Shown here: positions 15,471-23,488 of the stretch, one piece after another
Layout of the letters: every line of letters starts with the position of its first letter
Numbering within the stretch: position 1 is the stretch's first letter
From: Amycolatopsis australiensis
GTDB lineage: Bacteria > Actinomycetota > Actinomycetes > Mycobacteriales > Pseudonocardiaceae
Direction: 5' to 3'
Assembly: GCF_900119165.1 (NCBI RefSeq)
Contig: NZ_FPJG01000006.1
Span: 5,890,001 to 5,954,000 of the forward strand
Length of the DNA: 64,000 bases
Made by a program: the position numbers and the translations under genes
Notes under the pieces: model-generated
The model's input: the letters and a program-made list of their open reading frames with translations, nothing else
Told to the model about the DNA's origin: nothing
The model's database searches: none

Positions 15471-17152
15471 CTTCCGCGGTTTTCCAGGTTCTCCAGCAGC
15501 AGCCGCGCGGGCAGGGTCATGGTGCCCAGGCCCAGCCGGGCCGGGACGCCGTCCTCCTCGGCGGTCACCAGCCGCTCCTCGAGCTGCTTGAGCAGCGTCC
15601 GGCAGTCGTCCAGCTCGACCGGCTCCCCCACCGCGGCCACCGCCTGGACGGCGCCGGCCAGGTGGTGCATGAGGTTCGCGAGCGACTCGCGCGCGTCGGG
15701 CCAGGGGTATTCGAACGGGTGCTCGCGGCGGCCCGCCGTCGTGCGCACGGCCGCGACCAGCTGGGACACCGCGGGCCACAGCGCGATGAGCGTACGCAGG
15801 GGCCGTTCGTGGTGGGCGCCGGAGGCGGGACCGCCGCGGCGGAGGTTGAGCCGCCGCCCTTCCCGGGTGAGGCCGACGGCTTCTTCGGCGGCCAGCACCT
15901 GGCTGCGCGCGTCCCGCGTCCGGGAGAGCAGGTCGTCGAGGTCGTCCGGCGGCTCGTCCCGGCGGACGAGGTCGGAGAGGGATTCGAGCAGGCCGGCGAG
16001 CGCGGTCGCGAGCCGGTCGGCGGCCGCGGCGAGACGTTCGCCGTAGAGCGGCGGGAAGATCAGGGTGTTGACGGCGACGCCGATGGCGGCGCCGAGCGCG
16101 GTTTCCAGCAGGCGGTCGCCGAGCAGGACGGGCTCCCGGGCGGTGCCGTAGGAGATGAGCAGCATGCCGGTGACGCCCACCCAGACCCCGGCGTCCCCGA
16201 AACGCCGCCAGCTGCCGGCGAGCAGGCCGACGAAGACGACAACGGCCAGCGCGACGGCCTGCCACGGAATCACCTGCGCGGCGACGGCGGCGAGGAGGAC
16301 GCCGGTGGCCACCGAGCCGACCTGCTGAACCCAGCCCCGCAGGGACCGGTAGACGGTGGCTTCGACGAGGAAGACGGCGGCGTAGGGCGCGAGGAAAGGC
16401 TGGGGCAGCCGCAGGACGAGGGTGGCGAGCAGCCAGGCGGCGGTCGCGGCGAGGGTGGCCTTGGCGGTCTGGACGAGGACCCGCCGTTCCCGGCCGGGGA
16501 CTCGCAGGGCGCGCGCGAACCAGCCGAGGGGGGTGCGGTCGTGACGTTCGGTGTCCGGGGTGGATTCGGTGGCCCGGAAGCGCCGCTTGAGGTCGGCACC
16601 GAGGCGGGCCAGGAGCCGGGCCCGGTGGCCCGGCTCGCGCTCCGGCACACCGCGGCCCGCTCCGACCCCGGCCGGATGATCTCGCCCGGCCTCCGACCGC
16701 GCACCGGTTCCGCTCACGTGCTCGGACCGGCCCGCACCTGACGCGCCGCGGTTCACCCCGCCCCAGGCCGCGTCATCCCGCTCGGCCTCCGGGCGCGCCT
16801 CGGCCGCGCCGTGCGGGCTCCCGCCCGCGCCCGGGTCGTCTCGCCCGGCCTCCACTTCGTCCGCGCGCTCGGACCGGCTCGCCCGCAGCGCACCGGGGTC
16901 CGCCCCGTCTTGCCGTCCGCGGACCGGCCCGGACCCGCGCGGCACCCCGTCACCACCCGCGCCACCACCCCGATCGGCCACCGAGCGCGCACGGGCCCCG
17001 CCGAGCCGCCTCGAGCCGCTCGCGCCGCGGTCGACCTCCTGCAGCGGGCGGTCGTCCTTGATGCGCCCGGCCCGGCTCGCATCCGGCGTACCTGATTCCG
17101 CCCCGCCCGCCGCACCGATCGGCGGGCGGGGCTTCTCCTGGCCTTCGCTCAT
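15464..17152 (-). CDS. FUSC-family (aromatic acid exporter-like) membrane protein with long disordered N-terminus
   Basis: A 562-residue protein. Roughly the first 190 residues are low-complexity, rich in Gly, Arg, Asp and Glu, with repeated GRDDPG/GRDHPAG-like units, and look disordered. Then come hydrophobic segments VLVQTAKATLAATAAWLLATLVL, FLAPYAAVFLVEATVY, VGSVATGVLLAAVAAQVIPWQAVALAVVVFVGLL and GVWVGVTGMLLISYG, the FUSC-type membrane domain, and a long helical cytoplasmic domain. FUSC proteins export aromatic or other small acids. The ATG at 17152 overlaps the aldehyde dehydrogenase stop. The N-terminal extension is unusual; the true start could be internal. Confidence 0.75.
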   Translation of the reverse strand: MSEGQEKPRPPIGAAGGAESGTPDASRAGRIKDDRPLQEVDRGASGSRRLGGARARSVADRGGGAGGDGVPRGSGPVRGRQDGADPGALRASRSERADEVEAGRDDPGAGGSPHGAAEARPEAERDDAAWGGVNRGASGAGRSEHVSGTGARSEAGRDHPAGVGAGRGVPEREPGHRARLLARLGADLKRRFRATESTPDTERHDRTPLGWFARALRVPGRERRVLVQTAKATLAATAAWLLATLVLRLPQPFLAPYAAVFLVEATVYRSLRGWVQQVGSVATGVLLAAVAAQVIPWQAVALAVVVFVGLLAGSWRRFGDAGVWVGVTGMLLISYGTAREPVLLGDRLLETALGAAIGVAVNTLIFPPLYGERLAAAADRLATALAGLLESLSDLVRRDEPPDDLDDLLSRTRDARSQVLAAEEAVGLTREGRRLNLRRGGPASGAHHERPLRTLIALWPAVSQLVAAVRTTAGRREHPFEYPWPDARESLANLMHHLAGAVQAVAAVGEPVELDDCRTLLKQLEERLVTAEEDGVPARLGLGTMTLPARLLLENLENRGSA

Positions 17153-18498
17153 CCGGGCGGGGCCACGTGCACGAGCTTCGTCTGGGTCATCTCGTCCAGC
17201 AGCTCGGGTCCGTATCCGTACCCGTTCCCGCTGCGGCCCCGCGGGTGCGCGGCCCCGCCCGGGGCGCCGCCGAACACGTTGTTCACCTTCACCGTTCCCG
17301 CCGGCAGCTCCCGCCACGCGCGCTGGGCGTTCTTCATCGATGCCGTCAGCACCGTCGCCGCCAGGCCGTAGTCGCCCTTCGCCGCTTCCGCCAGCGCCTC
17401 CTCGAAGCCCGGCACCACCTGCACCGGCGCCACCGGGCCGAACGTCTCCTCCGTCATCACCCGCAACCCGGGCGTGCAGTCCGTCAGCACCGTCGCCGGG
17501 TAGTGCGCGCCCGGGCCGTCCGGGACCGCTCCGCCCGTCAGCAGCCGCGCCCCGCGGTCCACTGCGTCCGTCACGTGCCCGTGTACGTGCTCGCGGTGGC
17601 GCCGGTCGACCAGTGGCGCCAGCGTCCGGGACTCCGCCTCCTTCACCAGTGCCGTCAGGAACGGCTCGGCGACCGCTTCGCACACGTAGATCCGTTCCAC
17701 CGCGACGCAGATCTGCCCCGAATTGGCGAACGCACCCAGCGCCGCCTGGCCCGCGGCCCACTCCGGATCCACGTCCGCGTCGACGACCAGCGGGTCGTTG
17801 CCGCCGTTCTCCAGCAGCGTCTTGGCCCCCGTCGCGGCCGCGCTCGCGGCGATCGACCGGCCCGTCGCCGTGCTGCCCACGTGGGCGATGACGTCGACGT
17901 CGGCGCGCATCGCCAGGATGGCGCCGACCCCGCCGTCGCCGGGCAGGGTCTGCAGGACCCCGCCCGGGAACACGCCGCCCAGGACCTCGCCCAGCAGCTG
18001 CCCCGTGTGCGGCGCGCGTTCGCTCGGCTTGTGCACCACCGTGTTCCCGGTGACGAGTGCCGCCCCGAGCAGCCCGCAGGCGACCGCGACCGGGTCGTTC
18101 CACGGCGTCAGCGCGACGACCACGCCCCGCGGCTCGGGCACCATCAGATCCGTCGCGCCCGGGTCGCCGTGCAGGCTGCGGCCCCGGTGGACCGGGCCGA
18201 GCTCCGCGTACTGGTCCAGCGTTCCCGCGCCGGCCAGCACGCCTTCACGGGCTTCGTCGCGCGGGCGGCCGGTTTCGGCTTCGTTCGCCTTCGCCAGCTC
18301 GTCGGCGTGGGCCCGCAGCCGCGCGGCCGCCTCGTGCAGCAGTGCGCCGCGTTCGGCCGCCGGTGTCCGCGCCCAGCCTCGCCGGGTCCGGTTCGCCAGC
18401 GCCAGCGCGGCGTCGATCTCGTCTTCGCCGGCGGCCGGCACGCTGCCGACCACGCTGCCGTCGGCCGGGTTCCGGATTTCGATCGTCCCCGCGGTCAT
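17149..18498 (-). CDS. Aldehyde dehydrogenase family protein
   Basis: A 449-residue NAD(P)-dependent dehydrogenase, slightly short for the family (usually 470-500). LTPWNDPVAVACGLLGAALVTGNTVVHKPSE is the cofactor-binding block, HVGSTATGRSI the Rossmann loop, ENGGNDPLVVDADVD includes the catalytic Glu region, and GAFANSGQICVAVERIYV the catalytic Cys. EETFGPVAPV is the usual C-terminal motif. The substrate is unknown. A GAAGGAGGTG ribosome site precedes the ATG. First gene of a two-gene unit with the FUSC protein, under a GTGT-N15-GGGTA element. Confidence 0.9.
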   Translation of the reverse strand: MTAGTIEIRNPADGSVVGSVPAAGEDEIDAALALANRTRRGWARTPAAERGALLHEAAARLRAHADELAKANEAETGRPRDEAREGVLAGAGTLDQYAELGPVHRGRSLHGDPGATDLMVPEPRGVVVALTPWNDPVAVACGLLGAALVTGNTVVHKPSERAPHTGQLLGEVLGGVFPGGVLQTLPGDGGVGAILAMRADVDVIAHVGSTATGRSIAASAAATGAKTLLENGGNDPLVVDADVDPEWAAGQAALGAFANSGQICVAVERIYVCEAVAEPFLTALVKEAESRTLAPLVDRRHREHVHGHVTDAVDRGARLLTGGAVPDGPGAHYPATVLTDCTPGLRVMTEETFGPVAPVQVVPGFEEALAEAAKGDYGLAATVLTASMKNAQRAWRELPAGTVKVNNVFGGAPGGAAHPRGRSGNGYGYGPELLDEMTQTKLVHVAPPG

Positions 18499-18526
18499 CC
18501 GCACCTCCTTCGTGTCCCTGGCCGGA

Positions 18527-18550
18527 TACCCGCGGGCCGTCGATCGACAC
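18527..18550 (-). promoter_or_regulatory. SigB/SigF-type promoter of the aldehyde dehydrogenase-FUSC operon
   Basis: Minus-strand GTGT-N15-GGGTAT, exact in the -10 block, 29 bases before the ATG. Its -35 end is only 3 bases from the -35 of the divergent plus-strand element. Confidence 0.6.
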
Positions 18551-18553
18551 GCC

Positions 18554-18577
18554 GTTTGATCGCGGCCGCCGCGGGTA
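18554..18577 (+). promoter_or_regulatory. SigB/SigF-type promoter of the GT2-GmhB fusion gene
   Basis: Exact GTTT-N15-GGGTA, ending 10 bases before the GTG start at 18588, so the leader is very short or absent. It is back to back with the element at 18527-18550. Confidence 0.65.
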
Positions 18578-18587
18578 GCCCACTGCG

Positions 18588-20069
18588 GTGACTGCTTCGC
18601 TCGACTACACCGTGGTGATCCCCACGACGGGCCGGGAGACGCTTCGGCCACTGCTGGAAACCCTGCTCGCCGGCGAAGGTCCGCGACCGGCGGAGATCCT
18701 CGTCGTCGACGACCGGCCCGGCGCCGGGTCCGAACTGGACGTTCCCGCCGGCGTCCGGGTGCTCCGCTCCGGCGGGCGCGGCCCGGCCGCCGCCCGGAAC
18801 CTCGGCTGGCGCACGGCGCGGAGCGAATGGATCGCGTTCGTCGACGACGACGTCGTGCTCGCCGCCGACTGGCCGCGGCAGCTCGCCGCCGATCTCGTGG
18901 CACTGCCGCCGGACGTCGCCGCGTCGCAGGGCCGGATCCGGGTGCCGTTGCCCACCGACCGGCGGCCGACCGACGACGAGCGCAGCACCGCCGGCCTCGA
19001 GCACGCCCGGTGGATCACCGCCGACATGGCTTACCGGCGCAGCGCTCTCGACGAGGCCGGCGGCTTCGACGAGCGGTTTCCCCGCGCCTTCCGCGAAGAC
19101 TCCGACCTCGCGCTGCGCGTCGCCGAGGCCGGGCACCGGATCGAAGAGGGCGAGCGGCTGACCACTCACCCGGCGCGCCGGGCCGGGTTCTTCTACAGCC
19201 TGAAAGCTCAGCGGGGCAACGCGGACAACGCGTTGATGCGCGCCAAGCACGGCGTCCTGTGGCGGCAGCGCACCGGCGCCGGACCGGGCAGGCTGGGCCT
19301 GCACGCACTGTCCACAGTGGCCGGTCTGGCCGCGCTCGCGCTGCCGGTGCTGCGGCAGCGGCGGAAGGCCGCCCTCGCCGCCGCGGTCTGGGCGGGGCTG
19401 ACCGCCGACTTCGCCACCCGCCGGATCCTGCCCGGGCCGCGGACCCCGGGCGAGGTGGCGCGGATGGTCGTCACCAGCGCGCTCATCCCGCCGGCGGCCT
19501 GCTACCACCGCCTCCGCGGCGAGTTCGCGGCCCGGCGCCCCAAGCCACCGGTCGCGGTGCTGTTCGACCGGGACGACACGCTGATCGTCGACGTCCCGTA
19601 CCTCAACGACCCGGACGGCGTGCGCCCGGTCCCCGGCGCCGTGGAGCTCGTCCGCGACCTGCGGGAGCGTGGCATCCCGGTCGGGGTGGTGAGCAACCAG
19701 TCGGGTGTCGCTAAAGGACTGATCACCCCGGACCAGCTCGCCGCGGTGAACGCGCGCGTCAAGGAACTGTTCGGCCCGTTCGGCACCTGGCAGGTCTGCG
19801 TCCACGACGACGGTGACGGCTGCGACTGCCGCAAACCCCGGCCCGGCCTGGTCTTGCGCGCCGCCGACGAGCTGGGTGTCGACCCCGCGTCCTGCGTGGT
19901 CATCGGTGACACCGGCGCCGACGTCGACGCGGCGCTGGCCGCCGGGGCCCGCGCCGTGCTGGTGCCGACCGCGCGCACGCTCGAACCCGAGATCGCCCGG
20001 GCCCGCCGGCACGCCGCCGTCGCCCGGGACCTGTCCGAGGCACTGCGCCTGGCCGGGGTCGCCGGATGA
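18588..20069 (+). CDS. Fusion of GT2 glycosyltransferase and GmhB-type HAD phosphatase
   Basis: A 493-residue fusion. Residues 1 to about 310 are a GT2 enzyme: YTVVIPTTGRETLRPLLETLL, RNLGWRTARSEWIAFVDDDVVL (DDD at 86-88) and FREDSDLALRVAEAGHR. From about 320 a HAD-IIIA phosphatase follows: FDRDDTLIVD with DRDDT at 327-331 (usual DxDGT), SNQSGVAKG, the zinc motif CVH-x5-CDC (C404, H406, C412, C414) and GDTGADVDAA. The zinc motif is specific to GmhB/HisB-N, so it should dephosphorylate heptose-1,7-bisphosphate, completing the ADP-heptose pathway. No in-frame break separates the halves. GTG start lies 10 bases after a promoter element. Confidence 0.9.
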   Translation: MTASLDYTVVIPTTGRETLRPLLETLLAGEGPRPAEILVVDDRPGAGSELDVPAGVRVLRSGGRGPAAARNLGWRTARSEWIAFVDDDVVLAADWPRQLAADLVALPPDVAASQGRIRVPLPTDRRPTDDERSTAGLEHARWITADMAYRRSALDEAGGFDERFPRAFREDSDLALRVAEAGHRIEEGERLTTHPARRAGFFYSLKAQRGNADNALMRAKHGVLWRQRTGAGPGRLGLHALSTVAGLAALALPVLRQRRKAALAAAVWAGLTADFATRRILPGPRTPGEVARMVVTSALIPPAACYHRLRGEFAARRPKPPVAVLFDRDDTLIVDVPYLNDPDGVRPVPGAVELVRDLRERGIPVGVVSNQSGVAKGLITPDQLAAVNARVKELFGPFGTWQVCVHDDGDGCDCRKPRPGLVLRAADELGVDPASCVVIGDTGADVDAALAAGARAVLVPTARTLEPEIARARRHAAVARDLSEALRLAGVAG

Positions 20070-21106
20070 CCCGAGTGCTCGTCGCCCGGCAGGACAACCT
20101 CGGCGACGTCCTGCTCGCCGGGCCGTGCGTCCGCGCGGTCGCCGCCGGAGCCGCGCACGTGACGCTGCTGACCGGGCGGCACGGACGCGCCGCGGGCGAA
20201 CTGCTGCCCGGCGTCGACGACGTGCTCACGTGGACGGCCCCGTGGATCGACCCCGAGCCGCCGCCGGTCACCGCCGAGGACACCGGCGAGTTCGTCGCGC
20301 TGGTCCGGCGGCGATCCTTCGACCGGGCCCTGATCCTCACCTCGTTCCACCAGTCACCCCTGCCGCTGGCGCTGCTGCTGCGGCAGGCAGGCGTGCCGTG
20401 GATCGGCGCCATCTCCGAGGACTACCCGGGCAGCCTGCTCGACCTGCGCCACCGCGTCGACGGCGATCCGCCCGAACCGGTCCGCATGCTGTCCCTCGCC
20501 GAAGCGGCCGGGTACGCCTTGCCGCCGGACGACCACGGCGCACTGGCGCTGCGGCGGCCCCTGCCGAACATGGCGCGGCTGACCGGCGGCGGGCCGTACG
20601 TCGTCGTGCACCCCGGTGCGTCGGTGCCCGCGCGGCAGCCGTCGCCCGAACGCAGCCGGCGGATCGTGCGGGCGCTCGTGGCGGACGGGCACCGGGTCCT
20701 CGTCACGGGAGCGCCGTCCGAACGGCACCTGTGCCAGGCGGTGGCCGGCACGTCGGCGGTGAACCTCGGCGGCCGGACGTCGCTGGCCGAGCTGGCGGCG
20801 GTGCTGTCCGGCGCGCAGGTCGTCGTCGCGCCCAACACGGGACCGGCGCACCTCGCCGCGGCGGCGGGCACCCCGGTGGTGTCGCTGTTCGCGCCGGTGG
20901 TGCCGGCGGCGCGGTGGGCACCGTACGGCGTGCCGATGGTGGTGCTCGGCGACCAGCACGCGCCGTGCCGGGACAGCCGCGCGCGGGTCTGCCCGGTGCC
21001 CGGCCACCCGTGCCTGGACGGGCTCGACCCGGCCGACGTCTGCCGCGCGGTGGCCGAGCTCGGCGCGGTCGTGCCGCCGAGCGGCGCGCTGTCTTCGCTG
21101 CTCTAG
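20066..21106 (+). CDS. Glycosyltransferase family 9 (heptosyltransferase-like)
   Basis: A 346-residue GT-B enzyme with VLVARQDNLGDVLLAGPCVRAVAAGA at the start, HPGASVPARQPSPERSRRIVRAL beginning the C-terminal domain, and APNTGPAHLAAAAGTPVVSLFAPVVPAARWAPYG as the donor-binding motif of the heptosyltransferase family. Its ATG overlaps the stop of the GT2-GmhB fusion, linking a heptose phosphatase and a heptosyltransferase in one transcript. A strong hairpin follows 19 bases after the stop. The glycan acceptor is unknown. Confidence 0.88.
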   Translation: MTRVLVARQDNLGDVLLAGPCVRAVAAGAAHVTLLTGRHGRAAGELLPGVDDVLTWTAPWIDPEPPPVTAEDTGEFVALVRRRSFDRALILTSFHQSPLPLALLLRQAGVPWIGAISEDYPGSLLDLRHRVDGDPPEPVRMLSLAEAAGYALPPDDHGALALRRPLPNMARLTGGGPYVVVHPGASVPARQPSPERSRRIVRALVADGHRVLVTGAPSERHLCQAVAGTSAVNLGGRTSLAELAAVLSGAQVVVAPNTGPAHLAAAAGTPVVSLFAPVVPAARWAPYGVPMVVLGDQHAPCRDSRARVCPVPGHPCLDGLDPADVCRAVAELGAVVPPSGALSSLL

Positions 21107-21124
21107 CCGGCCCGGGACCGGCGG

Positions 21125-21156
21125 ACGGCCCGGGCGGCGGCACCCGCCCGGGCCGT
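21125..21156. terminator. Bidirectional hairpin terminator
   Basis: A perfect 13-bp GC-only-type stem (21125-21137 with 21144-21156) and a 6-base loop, between the convergent GT9 and DUF2795 genes. Confidence 0.75.
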
Positions 21157-21161
21157 GCCGG

Positions 21162-21350
21162 TCAGCCGCCGATCTCCTTGCTCACGCCGCTCGGCCCTTC
21201 GTAGGTCCGGTCGGGCAGGCCGCGCACGATTTCGAGGGTGTCCTTGTCGGCACCGTTCCGCTCGGCGGCGCGCACCAGGTCGTCGCGCTGCGCCGGGTAG
21301 TCGACGCCGGAGAGGTACTTCTGCAGCTCGATCGGGTTCGGCTTGCTCAC
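21162..21350 (-). CDS. DUF2795 small protein
   Basis: A 62-residue protein, VSKPNPIELQKYLSGVDYP then AQRDDLVRAAERNGADKDTLEIVRGLPDRTYEGP. This is the DUF2795 pattern (short helical protein with a KYLxGxDYPA start and L..LPDR.Y end), common in actinobacteria and often stress-linked, with no assigned reaction. The GTG at 21350 follows a GGAAGGAG ribosome site, which decides the start over an upstream ATG-like extension. A GTGT-N15-GGGTA element lies 33 bases upstream. Confidence 0.85.
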   Translation of the reverse strand: MSKPNPIELQKYLSGVDYPAQRDDLVRAAERNGADKDTLEIVRGLPDRTYEGPSGVSKEIGG

Positions 21351-21382
21351 GGGAATCTCCTTCCGTCGGGGAACGGCGCGGT

Positions 21383-21406
21383 TACCCCGTCGAGGCCCGG
21401 ACACAC
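21383..21406 (-). promoter_or_regulatory. SigB/SigF-type promoter of the DUF2795 gene
   Basis: Minus-strand GTGT-N15-GGGTA, in the short gap between the Ppx gene and the DUF2795 gene. It would allow the small gene to be expressed apart from ppx. Confidence 0.55.
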
Positions 21407-21408
21407 GT

Positions 21409-22428
21409 TCAGGACGGCACCGGCTGCTCCCCGGTGGGGTGAAGCGGCCGGACCGTGGCGTCGGGGTGGCGCGTCAGCGGCTGCAACGGCAGCTCCGGCG
21501 TGTCGGCGACGCGTTCCAAGTGCCGCAACAGGATTCCCTCCCGCAGCGCCCACGGGCAGATCTCGGCGCCGGGGGTGTCGAGCACCGAGAGGGTGACCTC
21601 CGCCGCGACGGCACCGGCCACGATCTGGCGTGCGCGCGGCCGCGAAATGCCGCGCAGGCCGGCGCGTTCGGCCGCCGGCATGGCGGCCAGCCGCGGGATC
21701 CACTTCCGCAGCTGCTCGACCGTCAGCTCGCGCGGGGCGAACGGGCCCTTGCGCTGCGGCGGAGCGCCGGTCAGCCGGGCCAGCTGCTTGAACGTCTTCG
21801 ACGTCGCGACCACCCGCCGCGCCGGTCCCTCCCAGCGCAGCCGGTCCACGACCTCCGACAGCGTGTCGCGCACGTGCCGGCGCACCGCCTTCAGCTGCTT
21901 GCGCGTCGGCGGGTCGGCCGTCAGGAATTCGCGGGTGAGCCGGCCCGCGCCGAGCGGGAGCGAAATCGCCAGCTCCGGCTCCTCGTCCCGGCCGAGCACC
22001 AGCTCCATCGACCCGCCACCGATGTCGACCAGCAGCAGCCGCCCGGCCGACCAGCCGTACCAGCGGCGTGCCGCGAAGTACGTCAGCCGGGCTTCTTCCT
22101 CGCCTGAGAGGAACTGCGGGCGGATCCCGGACTCCGCCTGGATGCGGTCGATGACCTCGTCGCGGTTCGCCGCGTCGCGCACGGCCGCGGTGACGAACGG
22201 GTAGAGCTGGTCGACCCCGAGCCGGACCGCCGCGCCGACCGCGCGGGTCACGGCGGCGGCCACGCGGTCGACCCCGGCCTCGCCCAGCGTCCCGTCGGGA
22301 AGCAGCTCCTCGGCCAGCAGCGTCGGCTCCTTGACCGCGTGGGCGGGCAGCGGGGGCGCGCCGGCGGACACGTCCACCACCTGCAGCTGAGCGGAGTTCG
22401 ACCCGATGTCCAGCACGGCCAGTCTCAT
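21409..22428 (-). CDS. Exopolyphosphatase / guanosine pentaphosphatase (Ppx/GppA) family
   Basis: A 339-residue ASKHA-fold protein. LAVLDIGSNSAQLQVVDV (about 3-20) is phosphate loop 1, and LLLVDIGGGSMELVLG is phosphate loop 2 with the catalytic-Glu region SGEEEARLTYFAARR before it. The family hydrolyses polyphosphate or pppGpp; single-domain ~340-residue forms are usual in actinobacteria. ATG at 22428 is the first start. A GACT-N16-GGGTA match (22439-22463, minus) upstream is a weak stress-promoter candidate overlapping the divergent one for the SDR gene. Confidence 0.9.
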   Translation of the reverse strand: MRLAVLDIGSNSAQLQVVDVSAGAPPLPAHAVKEPTLLAEELLPDGTLGEAGVDRVAAAVTRAVGAAVRLGVDQLYPFVTAAVRDAANRDEVIDRIQAESGIRPQFLSGEEEARLTYFAARRWYGWSAGRLLLVDIGGGSMELVLGRDEEPELAISLPLGAGRLTREFLTADPPTRKQLKAVRRHVRDTLSEVVDRLRWEGPARRVVATSKTFKQLARLTGAPPQRKGPFAPRELTVEQLRKWIPRLAAMPAAERAGLRGISRPRARQIVAGAVAAEVTLSVLDTPGAEICPWALREGILLRHLERVADTPELPLQPLTRHPDATVRPLHPTGEQPVPS

Positions 22429-22455
22429 CCGATCGGGCTACCCCCTCGGGCCGTC

Positions 22456-22479
22456 GTTTAGTCACCGGGGCACGTGGTA
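22456..22479 (+). promoter_or_regulatory. SigB/SigF-type promoter candidate of the SDR gene
   Basis: GTTT-N15-TGGTA, one mismatch in the -10 block, 27 bases before the GTG start. A weaker minus-strand match for ppx overlaps it. Confidence 0.5.
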
Positions 22480-22506
22480 GCCGACCGGGGACGAAAGGAG
22501 ACGCCC

Positions 22507-23331
22507 GTGTCCCTGCCGGCGCCGCTTCCCGCCGAAGCCGCCTCGCCGCGGCGCGCCGTCGTGACCGGCGCGGACTCCGGCATCGGCCGCGCCGTGGCCG
22601 TCGCCCTCGCCGGCGGTGGCCTGGACGTGGGCATCACCTACCACTCCGACGCCGACGGCGCGGAGGAGACCGCGGCCGAAGTGCGGTCCCGGGGCGTCGA
22701 CGCCCACGTCCGCCGGCTCGACCTGACCGAGCTGCCGGCGGCCGCCGACGTGATCGACGCGTTCGCCGGCGACCTCGGGGGGATCGACGTCCTCGTCAAC
22801 TGCTCCGGCACCGGCAGCAGCCAGCGGGCGCTGGACCTGAGCTACGAGAAGTGGCGCGAAGTCCTCGACGTCGACCTCGACGGTGTCTTCCTGCTTTCGC
22901 AACGCGCGGCCCGGCACATGATCGACGCCGGCCGCGGCGGCCGGATCATCACCATCACCAGCGTCCACGAGCACATCCCGCGCGTCGGCGCGGCGCCCTA
23001 CTGCGCCGCGAAAGCCGGCGCGGGCGCGCTCACCCAGGTGCTGGCCATGGAGCTGGCCGAGCACGCCATCACCGTGAACTCGGTGGCGCCCGGCGAAATC
23101 TCGACGCCGATGACCGGGCAGGCCGACGCCGACCCGCGCGAGCAGGAGCGGCCCGGCATCCCGCTCGGGCGCACCGGCCACGCGGCCGAGGTGGCGGCCG
23201 CCGTCGCGTTCCTCGCCACGCCCGCCGCCGGCTACATCACCGGCACCTCGCTCGTCGTCGACGGCGGCCTGCTCCTGATGGGCGCGCAGCACGGCACGGC
23301 CGTCACCGGCCACGGCTGGCGCTCGCCATGA
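22507..23331 (+). CDS. SDR-family oxidoreductase
   Basis: A 274-residue classical short-chain dehydrogenase. VVTGADSGIGRAVAVAL is the cofactor loop, LVNCSGTGSS the NNAG-like strand, and PYCAAKAGAGALTQVLAMELAEHAITVNSVAPGEISTPM contains the YxxxK site and typical following block. Glucose-1-dehydrogenase-like enzymes are close in pattern, but the substrate is open. The GTG at 22507 is chosen because GAAAGGAG stands 6 bases before it. Single-gene unit closed by tandem hairpins. Confidence 0.87.
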   Translation: MSLPAPLPAEAASPRRAVVTGADSGIGRAVAVALAGGGLDVGITYHSDADGAEETAAEVRSRGVDAHVRRLDLTELPAAADVIDAFAGDLGGIDVLVNCSGTGSSQRALDLSYEKWREVLDVDLDGVFLLSQRAARHMIDAGRGGRIITITSVHEHIPRVGAAPYCAAKAGAGALTQVLAMELAEHAITVNSVAPGEISTPMTGQADADPREQERPGIPLGRTGHAAEVAAAVAFLATPAAGYITGTSLVVDGGLLLMGAQHGTAVTGHGWRSP

Positions 23332-23336
23332 GACCA

Positions 23337-23419
23337 GGGACCCGCGCCGTGGCTGCAGGGACCGGCGCGGGTCCCGGCCGCGGGCCGGACGGCGGATCCC
23401 CCAGCCCGCCGTCCGGCCC
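23337..23419 (+). terminator. Tandem hairpins (two strong stem-loops)
   Basis: The first stem is 13 bp (23337-23349 with 23363-23375) and the second is 14 bp (23382-23395 with 23406-23419), both perfect. They start 6 bases after the SDR stop and insulate the next promoter. Confidence 0.7.
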
Positions 23420-23432
23420 GTTCCACTCCCCC

Positions 23433-23456
23433 GTTTCCCGTCGCCCACCGCGGGTA
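23433..23456 (+). promoter_or_regulatory. SigB/SigF-type promoter of the DUF4383 gene
   Basis: Exact GTTT-N15-GGGTAT, 32 bases before the ATG and directly after the tandem hairpins. Confidence 0.65.
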
Positions 23457-23488
23457 TCCGTGCCCGAAGGGAAAAGGAGGCTCTCCAT

